From positions 682,001 through 746,000 of the forward strand of contig NZ_JAPKNJ010000002.1 in assembly GCF_026343945.1 (NCBI RefSeq): DNA of 64,000 nt, read 5' to 3'. Position numbers and translations under genes: made by a program. The notes under the pieces are model-generated. The model ran no database searches, was not told the DNA's origin, and saw nothing but the letters and a program-made list of their open reading frames with translations. This document shows positions 9,319 through 17,505 of the stretch, piece after piece. Position 1 is the first letter of the stretch. The number at the start of each line of letters is the position of its first letter. Source of the DNA: Kaistia algarum (lineage in GTDB: Bacteria > Pseudomonadota > Alphaproteobacteria > Rhizobiales > Kaistiaceae).

Positions 9319-9475
9319 TTCAACCCTCCCCTTGAGGGAGGGTTGAAAACGCTCTCGCGTTTTCGGGGAGGGGCTAGCTTCGGCAAAGCCGAAGCGTGCT
9401 TTTCTCCCTCAACGAAAGCGACCCCTCCCCAAAACCGCTTCGCGGTTTTGACCCTCCCTCAGGGGGAGGGTTCAA
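9319..9475. repeat. Palindromic intergenic repeat, copy 3 (inverted orientation)
   Basis: Same family as the copies at 4184 and 7599 but in the opposite orientation: the AAAACCGC-ttc-GCGGTTTT hairpin is at the right here instead of the left. The outer arms CAACCCTCCCCTTGAGGGAGGG and its imperfect partner around 9451-9475 pair. It fills the spacer between the tatC stop (9488) and the serS start (9210). With the other two copies this gives three elements within about 5.3 kb. Confidence 0.88.
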
Positions 9476-9487
9476 GATGAGAGCCCC

Positions 9488-10312
9488 CTACTCCGTCACG
9501 TCCTTGCTCTCTTCGGCTTCCTTCTCCGCCGCGACCTTGGCCTTCTTTTTCTCGACCATGCGGACGGAAATGATGGAAATCTCGTAGAGCAGCATCGCGG
9601 GGACGGCGAGCGAGATCTGGCTGATCATGTCGGGCGGCGTCAGCACGGCAGCGATGATGAAGGCGATGACGATCGCGTAGCGACGCTTCGACTTCAGCAT
9701 GTCGGAGGTGATGATGCCGGCGCGGCCGAGCAGCGTCAGGATCACGGGAAGCTGGAACACCGTCCCGAAGGCCAGGATCAGCGTCATGATCAGGCCGAGA
9801 TATTCATTGACCTTGAACAGCGCCTCGATCGAAGCCTTGCCGTCGCCGCCGGTCTGCTGGAACGACAGGAAGAAGTGCAGCGCCATCGGCAGGATCAGGA
9901 AATAGACGAGCGCCGCGCCAATGCAGAACAGAACCGGCGTCGCGATCAAATAGGGCACGAAGGCGTTGCGCTCGTGCTTGTAGAGGCCGGGCGCGGCGAA
10001 TTTGTAGATCTGCGAGGCGATCACCGGAAAGGCGATGAACACGGCGCCGAACAGCGCCAGCTTCATCTGCGTCAGGAAATATTCCTGCGGCGCCGTATAG
10101 ATCAGCTTCACGTCCTGCGTCGGGCCGACGGCCCACTCATAAGGAATGACGAGGATGTTGTAGATCGTGCCGGCGAAATAGAAGCAGACGAGGAACGCGA
10201 CCAGGATCGCGCCGAGCGCCCAGATCAGCCGCGTGCGCAGTTCGATCAGATGATCGATCAGCGGCATGCGGGAGGCTTCGACCTCGTCTTCGACGCTGGG
10301 TTTGTCGCTCAT
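9488..10312 (-). CDS. tatC: Sec-independent protein translocase TatC
   Basis: 274 residues with the six-helix TatC architecture. The N-terminal cytoplasmic MPLIDHLIELRTRLIW carries the conserved HLxELRxR signal-peptide contact, and FPVIASQIYKFAAPGLYKHER is also conserved. TatC is the inner-membrane receptor for twin-arginine signal peptides. Its ATG overlaps the tatB stop by 4 bp (ATGA), indicating translational coupling. The C-terminal tail is Lys/Glu-rich. Confidence 0.97.
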   Translation of the reverse strand: MSDKPSVEDEVEASRMPLIDHLIELRTRLIWALGAILVAFLVCFYFAGTIYNILVIPYEWAVGPTQDVKLIYTAPQEYFLTQMKLALFGAVFIAFPVIASQIYKFAAPGLYKHERNAFVPYLIATPVLFCIGAALVYFLILPMALHFFLSFQQTGGDGKASIEALFKVNEYLGLIMTLILAFGTVFQLPVILTLLGRAGIITSDMLKSKRRYAIVIAFIIAAVLTPPDMISQISLAVPAMLLYEISIISVRMVEKKKAKVAAEKEAEESKDVTE

Positions 10313-11025
10313 GCGCTTCGCTCTTCCGGCGTCGTCTTGGCTTCAGTCGTTCCCTGCGGCGCAGGCGCTGCTGGTGGCGTTTCCGCGACAGCCGGAACCT
10401 CGGCGGCAACGACAGGCTGGGCCTTGAGGGCGCGCGGCTTCTTCGCCGGAGCAAGCTCGCCTTCCGCCAGTTCGGCCTTGGGCTTGCGGGGCCGCGGGGC
10501 GGGCTTCGCGGCCGGCTCGTCGCCGGAAGCGACTTCCGCCTTCGGTTTGCGCGTGCGCTTCAGCACCGATTCGGACGCCGCGACCACGGGAAGTGCGGCA
10601 GCCGCCGGGGTAAGGGCGGCCGGTGCGGCGCTCTGGTCCGGCAGCGCGGGCGGCGGCGCCGCTGGCTCGATATCCGCGTCGGTGGCGGGCCGCGCATCCT
10701 GTCCCATGGCTGGGGGAAGCGGCTCAGGTGCCGGCTTGGCAATCGGCTCCGGATTCGCGAGCGCCGCCTGGATCGGGTCGAGCTGCTTCTTGATGGCGTT
10801 CATCGGGTTCAGGCCGCGGAGTTCGTCCAGCGATTCCTTGACCCCGTCCAGCTCCGCCTCGCGCAGAGCCTCGTTGAACTGGCTCTGGAACTCGCCCGCG
10901 GTACGGCGCATCTTGCCCATCATGCGACCGGCAGCGCGAAGCATGGGCGGCAGATCCTTGGGACCCACCACCACGATAGCCACCACGACGATGACCAGTA
11001 TCTCGGACCAACCGATATCAAACAT
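10309..11025 (-). CDS. tatB: Sec-independent protein translocase TatB
   Basis: 238 residues. The TatA/B signature MFDIGWSEILVIVVVAIVVV is followed by GPKDLPPMLRAAGRMMGKMR. The conserved Glu in the helix and a long amphipathic segment are typical of TatB. The C-terminal ~130 residues are an Ala/Pro/Lys-rich disordered tail with repeated KPKAE elements, longer than in enterobacterial TatB but common in rhizobia. TatB works with TatC in substrate recognition. It overlaps tatC by 4 bp and follows tatA by 79 bp. Confidence 0.95.
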   Translation of the reverse strand: MFDIGWSEILVIVVVAIVVVGPKDLPPMLRAAGRMMGKMRRTAGEFQSQFNEALREAELDGVKESLDELRGLNPMNAIKKQLDPIQAALANPEPIAKPAPEPLPPAMGQDARPATDADIEPAAPPPALPDQSAAPAALTPAAAALPVVAASESVLKRTRKPKAEVASGDEPAAKPAPRPRKPKAELAEGELAPAKKPRALKAQPVVAAEVPAVAETPPAAPAPQGTTEAKTTPEERSA

Positions 11026-11104
11026 CGATCACCGCCGGCCGGCAGAAAGAGGCGCGCCGCCCGGAGGCAGCGACCCGACCCTCAGCCCGGCTCCCGTTGA
11101 AGCC

Positions 11105-11332
11105 TCAGCTGGCGCGCGTCTTCTCTTCGGTCACGACGACCTCGGGGGTCTTGTGATCGATGGTCGTGCCCGCGGGCTTCACCGGCGTCTCGTCGTCGTC
11201 GGCGAGGCCCTTCTTGAAGCTCTTCACGCCCTTGGCCATGTCGCCCATGACGTCCGATATCTTTCCCTTGCCGAAAAGAAGCAGGACGATCACCAGCACG
11301 ATCAACCAGTGCCAGATGCTCAAAGAACCCAT
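11105..11332 (-). CDS. tatA: Sec-independent protein translocase TatA
   Basis: 75 residues. It has a short membrane helix (about 5-21, [19 protein letters not shown]) with the FGKGK hinge and the amphipathic helix [19 protein letters not shown], then an acidic tail. TatA oligomers form the twin-arginine translocation pore. It is the first gene of the tatABC unit. The intergenic 11333-11425 separates it from the ABC ATPase gene upstream. Confidence 0.96.
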   Translation of the reverse strand: MGSLSIWHWLIVLVIVLLLFGKGKISDVMGDMAKGVKSFKKGLADDDETPVKPAGTTIDHKTPEVVVTEEKTRAS

Positions 11333-11425
11333 CGAACCATCTCCAGAACTATCAAATTCAGCGGTTGCCGCGGACTATCGCAGAGCCGGCACGGCACTTC
11401 AACCGACCCTTTCCCGCATGTAGGG

Positions 11426-12529
11426 CTATTCTAAGGCTTTATCAAATATGAGGACATCGCGCGGATCGACCGCGATGGCGACGCTGTCGCCGGGACGTGT
11501 CGGGGTTCCGCCGCGCAGGCGCATGCGGATCGGCGCGTCGCGGCCCTCCACGACGACATCGATCAGATCGACTTCGCCCAGGAAACGATGCGCGACGACG
11601 CGACCGGGAATGCCACTCTCTGCCAGGCGAAGCCCCTGCGGGCGAACTGCGACGGTGAGGCGACTGCCTTCGACATGGTTGCCGGCCGGTAGCGCTCCTA
11701 GCGGCGTCACCACGCTACCGCCCGCGACGATGCCATCGAATTCGTTGAGTTCGGAGAAGAATCGCGCCGCATAGAGCTCGACCGGCTGCTCATAAAGCTC
11801 ACGAGCCGGGCCGACCTGGAGCAGGCGCCCTTCGCGCATCAGAGCGATCCGGTCGCTCATGCGCATCGCCTCTTCCGGGTCGTGCGTCACGATGATGCAG
11901 GTCGCCCGCGTCTCGCGGATGATCGCCAGCGTCTCGTCGCGCACATGGTCGCGCAGCCGCTTGTCGAGGCCGGAGAACGGTTCGTCCATCAGCAACACGC
12001 CGGGGCGCGGCGCGATGGCTCTTGCCAGCGCCACGCGCTGCTGCTCGCCGCCGGAAAGCTCATGCGGATAGGCGCCGGCGAAACCCTCGAGTCCGACGCG
12101 GGAGAGCGCATGATGGCCCTGCCGCTCGGCCTCGGCCCTTGGCATGTCGGCGAGGCCATAGGTGACGTTCTTCAAGATCGTCATATGCGGAAAGAGCGCG
12201 AAATCCTGGAACATCAGGCCTATGCCGCGCTTTTCCGGCGGCACATGCCCCGAAGGGCCGGACAGTTCGTGGCCATTGACGAGGACGCGCCCGCCGGTCG
12301 GACGCTCCAGCCCGGCAGCGACGCGCAGCAAAGTGGTCTTGCCGCATCCCGAGCGCCCGAGCAGGCTCACGATCTCGCCTGGCTCGATAGAAAGATCGAT
12401 GCCCTTCAGCGAGATATCGTCGCCATAGTGATGGACGATGCCCTCGAAATCGAGGCGCGCGGCGATCGTGACGCCGACCGTGCCACGGCGGCCCCAGGCG
12501 GTACGTTCGAAGGATTGCGTGCTGGCCAT
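11426..12529 (-). CDS. ABC transporter ATP-binding protein (iron/polyamine/sulfate-type importer ATPase)
   Basis: 367 residues from the ATG at 12529; a TTG at 12556 would add nine residues. The nucleotide-binding domain has Walker A GRSGCGKTT, Q-loop FQDFALFPH, signature LSGGEQQR and Walker B VLLMDEPFSGLD with the switch His in VTHDPEEA. A C-terminal TOBE-like extension follows from about residue 250. This layout is that of importer ATPases such as FbpC, PotA and CysA. No permease or binding-protein gene is adjacent, so the substrate cannot be read from context. The gene lies between tatA and the SulP transporter gene on the same strand. Confidence 0.88.
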   Translation of the reverse strand: MASTQSFERTAWGRRGTVGVTIAARLDFEGIVHHYGDDISLKGIDLSIEPGEIVSLLGRSGCGKTTLLRVAAGLERPTGGRVLVNGHELSGPSGHVPPEKRGIGLMFQDFALFPHMTILKNVTYGLADMPRAEAERQGHHALSRVGLEGFAGAYPHELSGGEQQRVALARAIAPRPGVLLMDEPFSGLDKRLRDHVRDETLAIIRETRATCIIVTHDPEEAMRMSDRIALMREGRLLQVGPARELYEQPVELYAARFFSELNEFDGIVAGGSVVTPLGALPAGNHVEGSRLTVAVRPQGLRLAESGIPGRVVAHRFLGEVDLIDVVVEGRDAPIRMRLRGGTPTRPGDSVAIAVDPRDVLIFDKALE

Positions 12530-12598
12530 GGCAGTGCGTTTAGCCGCGCGGCTCAAAAAAATCGAACGAAATATGGTCGCAACGTAGGATGGAGGAAC

Positions 12599-14797
12599 CT
12601 AGTCGGCCAGGAAACGCACCAGGCCATTCGTGGCGGAGAGGCGACGCGACAGCACGGAAGCCATGGCCTGGTGAAACGCCACCGCGATCTCCGACCGCTC
12701 GATCGCCAGCCGGTCCAGATCGGCCCGAGAGAACCGCCAGACAACCATGCTCTGCGTGACAACGACCGATGCGGATCGCAGCCCGCGCAGATAGAACGAC
12801 ATCTCCCCCACCGCCTCCCCGACACCGACCGTGGCGAGCGCCACGGGCTCACCATGGTCGCCCATCGTCTCGACCACCGCGGCGCCCGATTCGATGAAGA
12901 ACATGTCGTCGGATTCCGAGCCTTCGACGATCAGCCGGCTGCCGGGCTCGAGTTCCAGACGCGAGCAATAGGGCGCGAGCTTCCATGCGGTTTCGCCGAG
13001 GGATGTATCGAGCCAGGTCTCCAGCATCCACCCCGCCGCGTCTGGCACGCTGCCCAGCGACGACAGCAGCGTGTCCTCGCACCAGCGCAGTCCCCGCTCC
13101 ATATCCGGCTCGATCCGGACGGGCCTGTCTTCACCGACCGTCATCCCGCCCTGTATAAACGCCTTGCGCATGCGCGAAGAAACGCCGCTTAAGACGAGCG
13201 TGAATCCGCGCGACTCAGCGACCTGCGCCAGCCGGACGAAACTCATCAAGGCGGAAGAATCCATCGCCGGTACGCGGCGAAAGTCCAGCAGCAGAAAGCG
13301 CCGGGCATCGTCCTCCAGTGCTGCCATGCGGTCCTGGAACCGCTTGCGCAGGCGGTCGGCCGTGCCAAAGAACAAAAACCCCTGCAGGCGGACGATGACG
13401 ATCGATCCGCCGTGCCGGCGGAGCATGTCTTCGCGCGGCCCGGAAGCATGCCGGCCCCGGAATTCGGCGCCGGTCCATTCGTGGCGGACGATCTCGACAC
13501 GTCCATATTCATAGGCAAAGAGGACGACAGCCGCGATGAGTCCTACCAAAATGCCAACTGGGAAGCTGACCAGCGCAATCACCAGGAAGATCAGCAGGAT
13601 AACGCCATATTCGAAGATCGGGATGCGGGTGCGCGAGTGCACCAGCCATTCGAGCATCAGCGCCCAGCCGATCCAGACGAGAACCCCGCCGAGAAGCAGC
13701 GCGGGAACTGCATCAAGGATGTAGCTGCCAAGCATCAGCGCCGCCAGCACGAGCGCGGCGACGACAAGACCTACCCATCGGCTGCGGGCCCCGAGCTGGT
13801 CTGCGAGGACCGTCAGGGAAACCGCTGGATAGCCGGGAATGCCACCACCGGCGCCGGAGAGAGCGATCATGGCGCCATAGACCCGCATTTCCCGGTTCAG
13901 ATCGATGTCGCGCTTGGCGTGAAGCTCGATTCCCGTCGTGTTCATCAGCAACGCCATCACCGTGATGACGATGACCATCGGCAAATTGACCATGCCTCGA
14001 GCCACCGCGCCCCAGTCGATCATGGACAAGTCGCCGACGCCGATCGGCGGCCAGAGATTGCCTGTCTCCGGCAGCTGGATGAGCCAACCCTCCGCTCGTA
14101 AGTCCCCATATCGGTATCCACCCCACCAGACGGCGAGGTTGAAGACCAGCAGGATGGCAAGCAGGACCGCCGGCACCACGAAGGGACTGCGGATCAGCCG
14201 CTCGGCGAGGATCAGGATCGCGACCAGCCCGCCCGTCAACGCGAATTGAAGCGCTGCGGAGCCTTCGCGTAAACGGCCCAGCAGCTCCCAGTTCAGATCA
14301 CCGCCAGCAGCGAGCGACACGCCGCCCACCACGATAAGCCACCCGGTCCCAGCGAGAAAGCCCGCAATCACCGGATAAGGCATGAAGCGCACGATCCCAG
14401 CGAAGCGGAAATAGCCGAGCGCAAAGGTCGCCAAGCCGGTCACCACCGTGGCAACGGCGATCGCGGCGACCAGCGTCGCGAATTGGGCGTTCTGGCCGAG
14501 CGAAGGAGCGATCGCGGCAAAGGTTGCCGCGACGACCAGCGTCAGGGCGACGACCGGTATCTCTTCGCTGATGGTAACGACGCCCGGAATGGAACTGCCG
14601 AGCGCGCAGAATGCTGCCATGACAGCGGTCGAGAAAAGCGAAAGGCCGATGGCGGACGGAATGAACCCACGCATTTCGCCGGTGAATAAGAGGCTGCCGA
14701 GACTGATCGACAGGACGATCGCCAGGAAGCCGCAGACAATTCCCGCGACAAGGATCGACAGGAACGAGCTTCGATTCGCGGGGGGAATGGCCGTCAC
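12599..14797 (-). CDS. SulP-family anion transporter with STAS and cyclic-nucleotide-binding domains
   Basis: 732 residues in three parts. A membrane domain with ten or more helices (about 10-430) contains FMPYPVIAGFLAGTGWLI, typical of SulP carriers. A STAS domain (about 440-555) contains LLLDFRRVPAMDSSALMSF, whose DSSA matches the STAS phosphorylation/switch loop. A C-terminal cNMP-binding-like domain (about 600-715) contains EGSESDDMFFIESGAAVV and GEAVGEMSFYLRGLRSASV, close to the cyclic-nucleotide cassette with its conserved Arg. SulP proteins carry sulfate, bicarbonate or dicarboxylates; the substrate here is unknown. The CNB module suggests gating by cyclic nucleotides, which is inference. 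Confidence 0.9.
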   Translation of the reverse strand: MTAIPPANRSSFLSILVAGIVCGFLAIVLSISLGSLLFTGEMRGFIPSAIGLSLFSTAVMAAFCALGSSIPGVVTISEEIPVVALTLVVAATFAAIAPSLGQNAQFATLVAAIAVATVVTGLATFALGYFRFAGIVRFMPYPVIAGFLAGTGWLIVVGGVSLAAGGDLNWELLGRLREGSAALQFALTGGLVAILILAERLIRSPFVVPAVLLAILLVFNLAVWWGGYRYGDLRAEGWLIQLPETGNLWPPIGVGDLSMIDWGAVARGMVNLPMVIVITVMALLMNTTGIELHAKRDIDLNREMRVYGAMIALSGAGGGIPGYPAVSLTVLADQLGARSRWVGLVVAALVLAALMLGSYILDAVPALLLGGVLVWIGWALMLEWLVHSRTRIPIFEYGVILLIFLVIALVSFPVGILVGLIAAVVLFAYEYGRVEIVRHEWTGAEFRGRHASGPREDMLRRHGGSIVIVRLQGFLFFGTADRLRKRFQDRMAALEDDARRFLLLDFRRVPAMDSSALMSFVRLAQVAESRGFTLVLSGVSSRMRKAFIQGGMTVGEDRPVRIEPDMERGLRWCEDTLLSSLGSVPDAAGWMLETWLDTSLGETAWKLAPYCSRLELEPGSRLIVEGSESDDMFFIESGAAVVETMGDHGEPVALATVGVGEAVGEMSFYLRGLRSASVVVTQSMVVWRFSRADLDRLAIERSEIAVAFHQAMASVLSRRLSATNGLVRFLAD

Positions 14798-14896
14798 CGT
14801 CGACAGGGGATGCGATTTTGCCGCCGAACTTCTCCGCGGACCGGTGCTAAGTCAACCCCGCCGCGAAGCCTGACGGCAATTGCACTGAAGATCAGT

Positions 14897-15571
14897 CTAA
14901 CCCTCTTCGTCCAATCCCGAAGGCAGAAGATCGCCGGGATCGAGTGGGTCCTCGTCGTCGCTGAGTTCATCGCCGTCGCGAGGCTCGGGCACCTGAAAGC
15001 CGGGTGGGATGCGACCATCGAGGAGGCCGGCGCCTTTCAGTTCGTCGAGGCCGGGCAGATCGCCGATCGCGTCGAGGCCGAAATGCACGAGGAACGAATC
15101 GGTGGTGCCATAGGTGATCGGGCGGCCCGGTGTCCGGCGCCGGCCGCGCATGCGCACCCAGCCCTGTTCCATCAGAACGTCGATCGTTCCCTTGGAGGTG
15201 GAAACGCCCCTCACCTCCTCGATCTCGGCCCGCGTCACTGGCTGGTGATAGGCGATGATCGCGAGCGTCTCCAGCGCGGGGCGCGACAGCCGCCTCGTCT
15301 CGGCATAATCGCGCTTCAGCAGGAAGGAGAGGTCGGAGGCTGTGCGAAACATCCATTTGCCGCCGACACGCACCAGATTGACGCCCCGGGCCGAATAGGC
15401 ATGCTCCAGCTCGGACAACAGCGCCTCGACGTCGCTGCCTTCAGGCAGGCGCGCTCCGATATCGGCAGCGGCGAGAGGCTGGTCGCTGGCGAAGAGCAAC
15501 GCCTCCACCATGCGCAGCGCCAGTCGGCGGCTCTCGGGGGCAAGCGAGGTGACGACCGCCTCATCAGCCAT
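14897..15571 (-). CDS. scpB: Segregation and condensation protein B
   Basis: 224 residues from the ATG at 15571. The upstream open frame to 15673 lies inside scpA and is rejected. Two winged-helix domains are typical of ScpB: RLALRMVEALLFASDQPL at the start, and LETLAIIAYHQPVTRAEIEE with VRGVSTSKGTIDVLMEQGW in the second. The C-terminus is acidic. ScpB forms the kleisin complex with ScpA and SMC for chromosome compaction and segregation. Its start overlaps the scpA stop by 8 bp, indicating coupled translation. Confidence 0.95.
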   Translation of the reverse strand: MADEAVVTSLAPESRRLALRMVEALLFASDQPLAAADIGARLPEGSDVEALLSELEHAYSARGVNLVRVGGKWMFRTASDLSFLLKRDYAETRRLSRPALETLAIIAYHQPVTRAEIEEVRGVSTSKGTIDVLMEQGWVRMRGRRRTPGRPITYGTTDSFLVHFGLDAIGDLPGLDELKGAGLLDGRIPPGFQVPEPRDGDELSDDEDPLDPGDLLPSGLDEEG

Positions 15572-16382
15572 CGGTGCCCCCCCCGGCTGGATCGCGGAGA
15601 TAAAGCGGCGCGAAGGCCCCTTCCTGCCGCAGCCGCACCTTGCCCTCGCGCACCAGCTCCAGGCTGGCGCCAAAGGATGACGCGAGCACGGTGGCGCGCA
15701 TTTCCGGCGTCACGAGATAGGGCGAGAGAAACACCTCCATGGGCGTCCATTCGGCGAGCCGCCCGATCATCCGCGTCAGGATCTCGCGGCCATCGGCCAG
15801 CGACCAGACCTGGCGGCGGCGCATATGCACGACCGAGATCATGTGGCGCTGGCGCTGTGCGGCATAGGCCATCAGCAGGTCATAGAGCGTGGCGGTGAAG
15901 GCGGTACGGGACTGGATCTCGATCGGCTCCGGCTCGCCGCGCGGATGGACGTCGCGCCCCAGCCGGTCGCGATTGACGAGGCGCGCCGCCGCATCACGCA
16001 TGGCCTCCAGCCGTTGCAGGCGGAAGGCGAGCGCCGCCGCCATCTCCTCGCCGCTCGGCTCGTCGGGCGAGGCCGGGGCGGGCAGCAATAGCCGCGATTT
16101 CAGATAAGCGAGCCATGCGGCCATGACGAGATAGTCAGCGGCGAGTTCCAGCCGAAGCTCGCGCAGCTTCTCGATATAGGCGAGATACTGGTCGGCGAGC
16201 GCCAGGATGGAAATACGGGCAAGGTCGACCTTCTGAGTGCGGGCAAGCGCCAGCAGCAGGTCGAGCGGCCCTTCGAAACCGTCGACATCGACATGCAGCG
16301 CCTCGTCATCGACGCGTGGCGGCCGACGCTCGGCGCGCTCCCAATCGTCGATGAGGCCCCCTGGATCGCGCGTTCCGGCCAT
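15564..16382 (-). CDS. scpA: Segregation and condensation protein A (kleisin)
   Basis: 272 residues. The ScpA N-terminal signature FEGPLDLLLALARTQKVDL and ADYLVMAAWLAYLKSRLLLP are present. A C-terminal winged-helix region (about 190-260) contains LTRMIGRLAEWTPMEVFLSPY. ScpA bridges SMC heads in the bacterial condensin. It follows nagZ by 12 bp and overlaps scpB, in the standard rhizobial nagZ-scpA-scpB order. Confidence 0.95.
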   Translation of the reverse strand: MAGTRDPGGLIDDWERAERRPPRVDDEALHVDVDGFEGPLDLLLALARTQKVDLARISILALADQYLAYIEKLRELRLELAADYLVMAAWLAYLKSRLLLPAPASPDEPSGEEMAAALAFRLQRLEAMRDAAARLVNRDRLGRDVHPRGEPEPIEIQSRTAFTATLYDLLMAYAAQRQRHMISVVHMRRRQVWSLADGREILTRMIGRLAEWTPMEVFLSPYLVTPEMRATVLASSFGASLELVREGKVRLRQEGAFAPLYLRDPAGGGTDG

Positions 16383-16394
16383 GAAGCCTTCCGT

Positions 16395-17426
16395 TCAGCT
16401 CGTCGGCGGCCAACCTGCCCGCTCCGCCAAGGTCGCATATTCCGCCTCGGCGGCTTCGCGGTCGAGAGGGTGCGCAGGCTTTCGCATCGCGAGGGCCGCC
16501 GCGGCGCGCTCGGCTGAGCGGCCTGAAAGCGCCGGCACGGCATCGGCAACCGCCCGCATCTCGTCCATCAGGCCGTTGCAATGGAGGACGATATCGCAGC
16601 CGGCGCCCAGCACCGCCGCCGCGCGGCTCGAATAATCGCCGCCCAGCGCTTTCATCGACAGATCATCGCTCATCAATAGTCCGTCAAAACCGATATGGCC
16701 GCGAATGATCTCCTCGACGACAATGCTCGACGTCGTCGCCGGCCGTTCGGGGTCGATGGCCTTGAAGACGATATGGGCCGTCATACCCATCGGCAGTTCG
16801 GCAAGAGCACGGAAGGGGACGAAGTCCGAATGCTTGAGCGTCGAAAGCGCCGCATCCACCTCGGGCAGCGCCAGATGACTGTCGAGCGTTGCACGGCCGT
16901 GACCCGGCATATGCTTCATCACCGGAAGCACACCGCCGGCCATCAGGCCTTCGGCTACCGCGAGGCCGAGCGTGGCTACCGCGTCCGGATCGGAGGAAAA
17001 GGCGCGGTTTCCGATCGCCGCATGGGTCTTCGGCGTCAGGACGTCCAGCACCGGCACGCAGTCGACATTGATACCAAGGTCGGCGAGGTCGGACGCAATG
17101 AGCCGGGCCTGCAGCCAGGCCATGCGCCTGCCAGCCGCCTCGTCAGTCGCATAGAGATCGCCGGAATATTTCGCGGCCGGGCGGCCCGGCCAGGTCGGCG
17201 GGCCGATGCGCTGGACACGCCCACCCTCCTGGTCGATCAGCACGGGGCGCTCCGGATCGCCCAGCGCGTCGCGGAACGCAGCGACGAGATCGCACACCGC
17301 CTCCGGCGTGCCGATGTTGCGCTTGAACAGGATCAGGCCCCAGGGCTGCTCATCGCGGAAGAACGCGATCTCGTCGCTCGTGAGCGCCGTGCCGGCGCAG
17401 CCGGAAATGAAAGCCTTGGCCGTCAT
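16395..17426 (-). CDS. nagZ: Beta-N-acetylhexosaminidase NagZ
   Basis: 343 residues from the ATG at 17426 (MTAKAFISGCAGTALT). The frame stays open far upstream, but that part overlaps the SPOR gene and reads as low-complexity Arg/Pro sequence, so it is rejected. GH3 family motifs are present: LIDQEGGRVQRI, the catalytic His loop KHMPGHGRATLDSHLALP and the nucleophile region LLMSDDLSMKAL. NagZ removes GlcNAc from anhydromuropeptides during cytoplasmic cell-wall recycling. The neighbouring upstream gene encodes a SPOR peptidoglycan-binding protein. Confidence 0.94.
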   Translation of the reverse strand: MTAKAFISGCAGTALTSDEIAFFRDEQPWGLILFKRNIGTPEAVCDLVAAFRDALGDPERPVLIDQEGGRVQRIGPPTWPGRPAAKYSGDLYATDEAAGRRMAWLQARLIASDLADLGINVDCVPVLDVLTPKTHAAIGNRAFSSDPDAVATLGLAVAEGLMAGGVLPVMKHMPGHGRATLDSHLALPEVDAALSTLKHSDFVPFRALAELPMGMTAHIVFKAIDPERPATTSSIVVEEIIRGHIGFDGLLMSDDLSMKALGGDYSSRAAAVLGAGCDIVLHCNGLMDEMRAVADAVPALSGRSAERAAAALAMRKPAHPLDREAAEAEYATLAERAGWPPTS

Positions 17427-17505
17427 GGTCGGTTCATCCGAAAAGAGAGTGGCGCCGATCGCAGCTATATCCCGCGGACGGCGAACCGCCTGCGGTTTCG
17501 GCCGC

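Noticed and set aside
4184..9475. Palindromic repeats as insertion sequences or a CRISPR array
   Set aside because: There is no transposase, no flanking duplication could be seen, and there are only three dispersed ~150 bp copies with no regular spacers.
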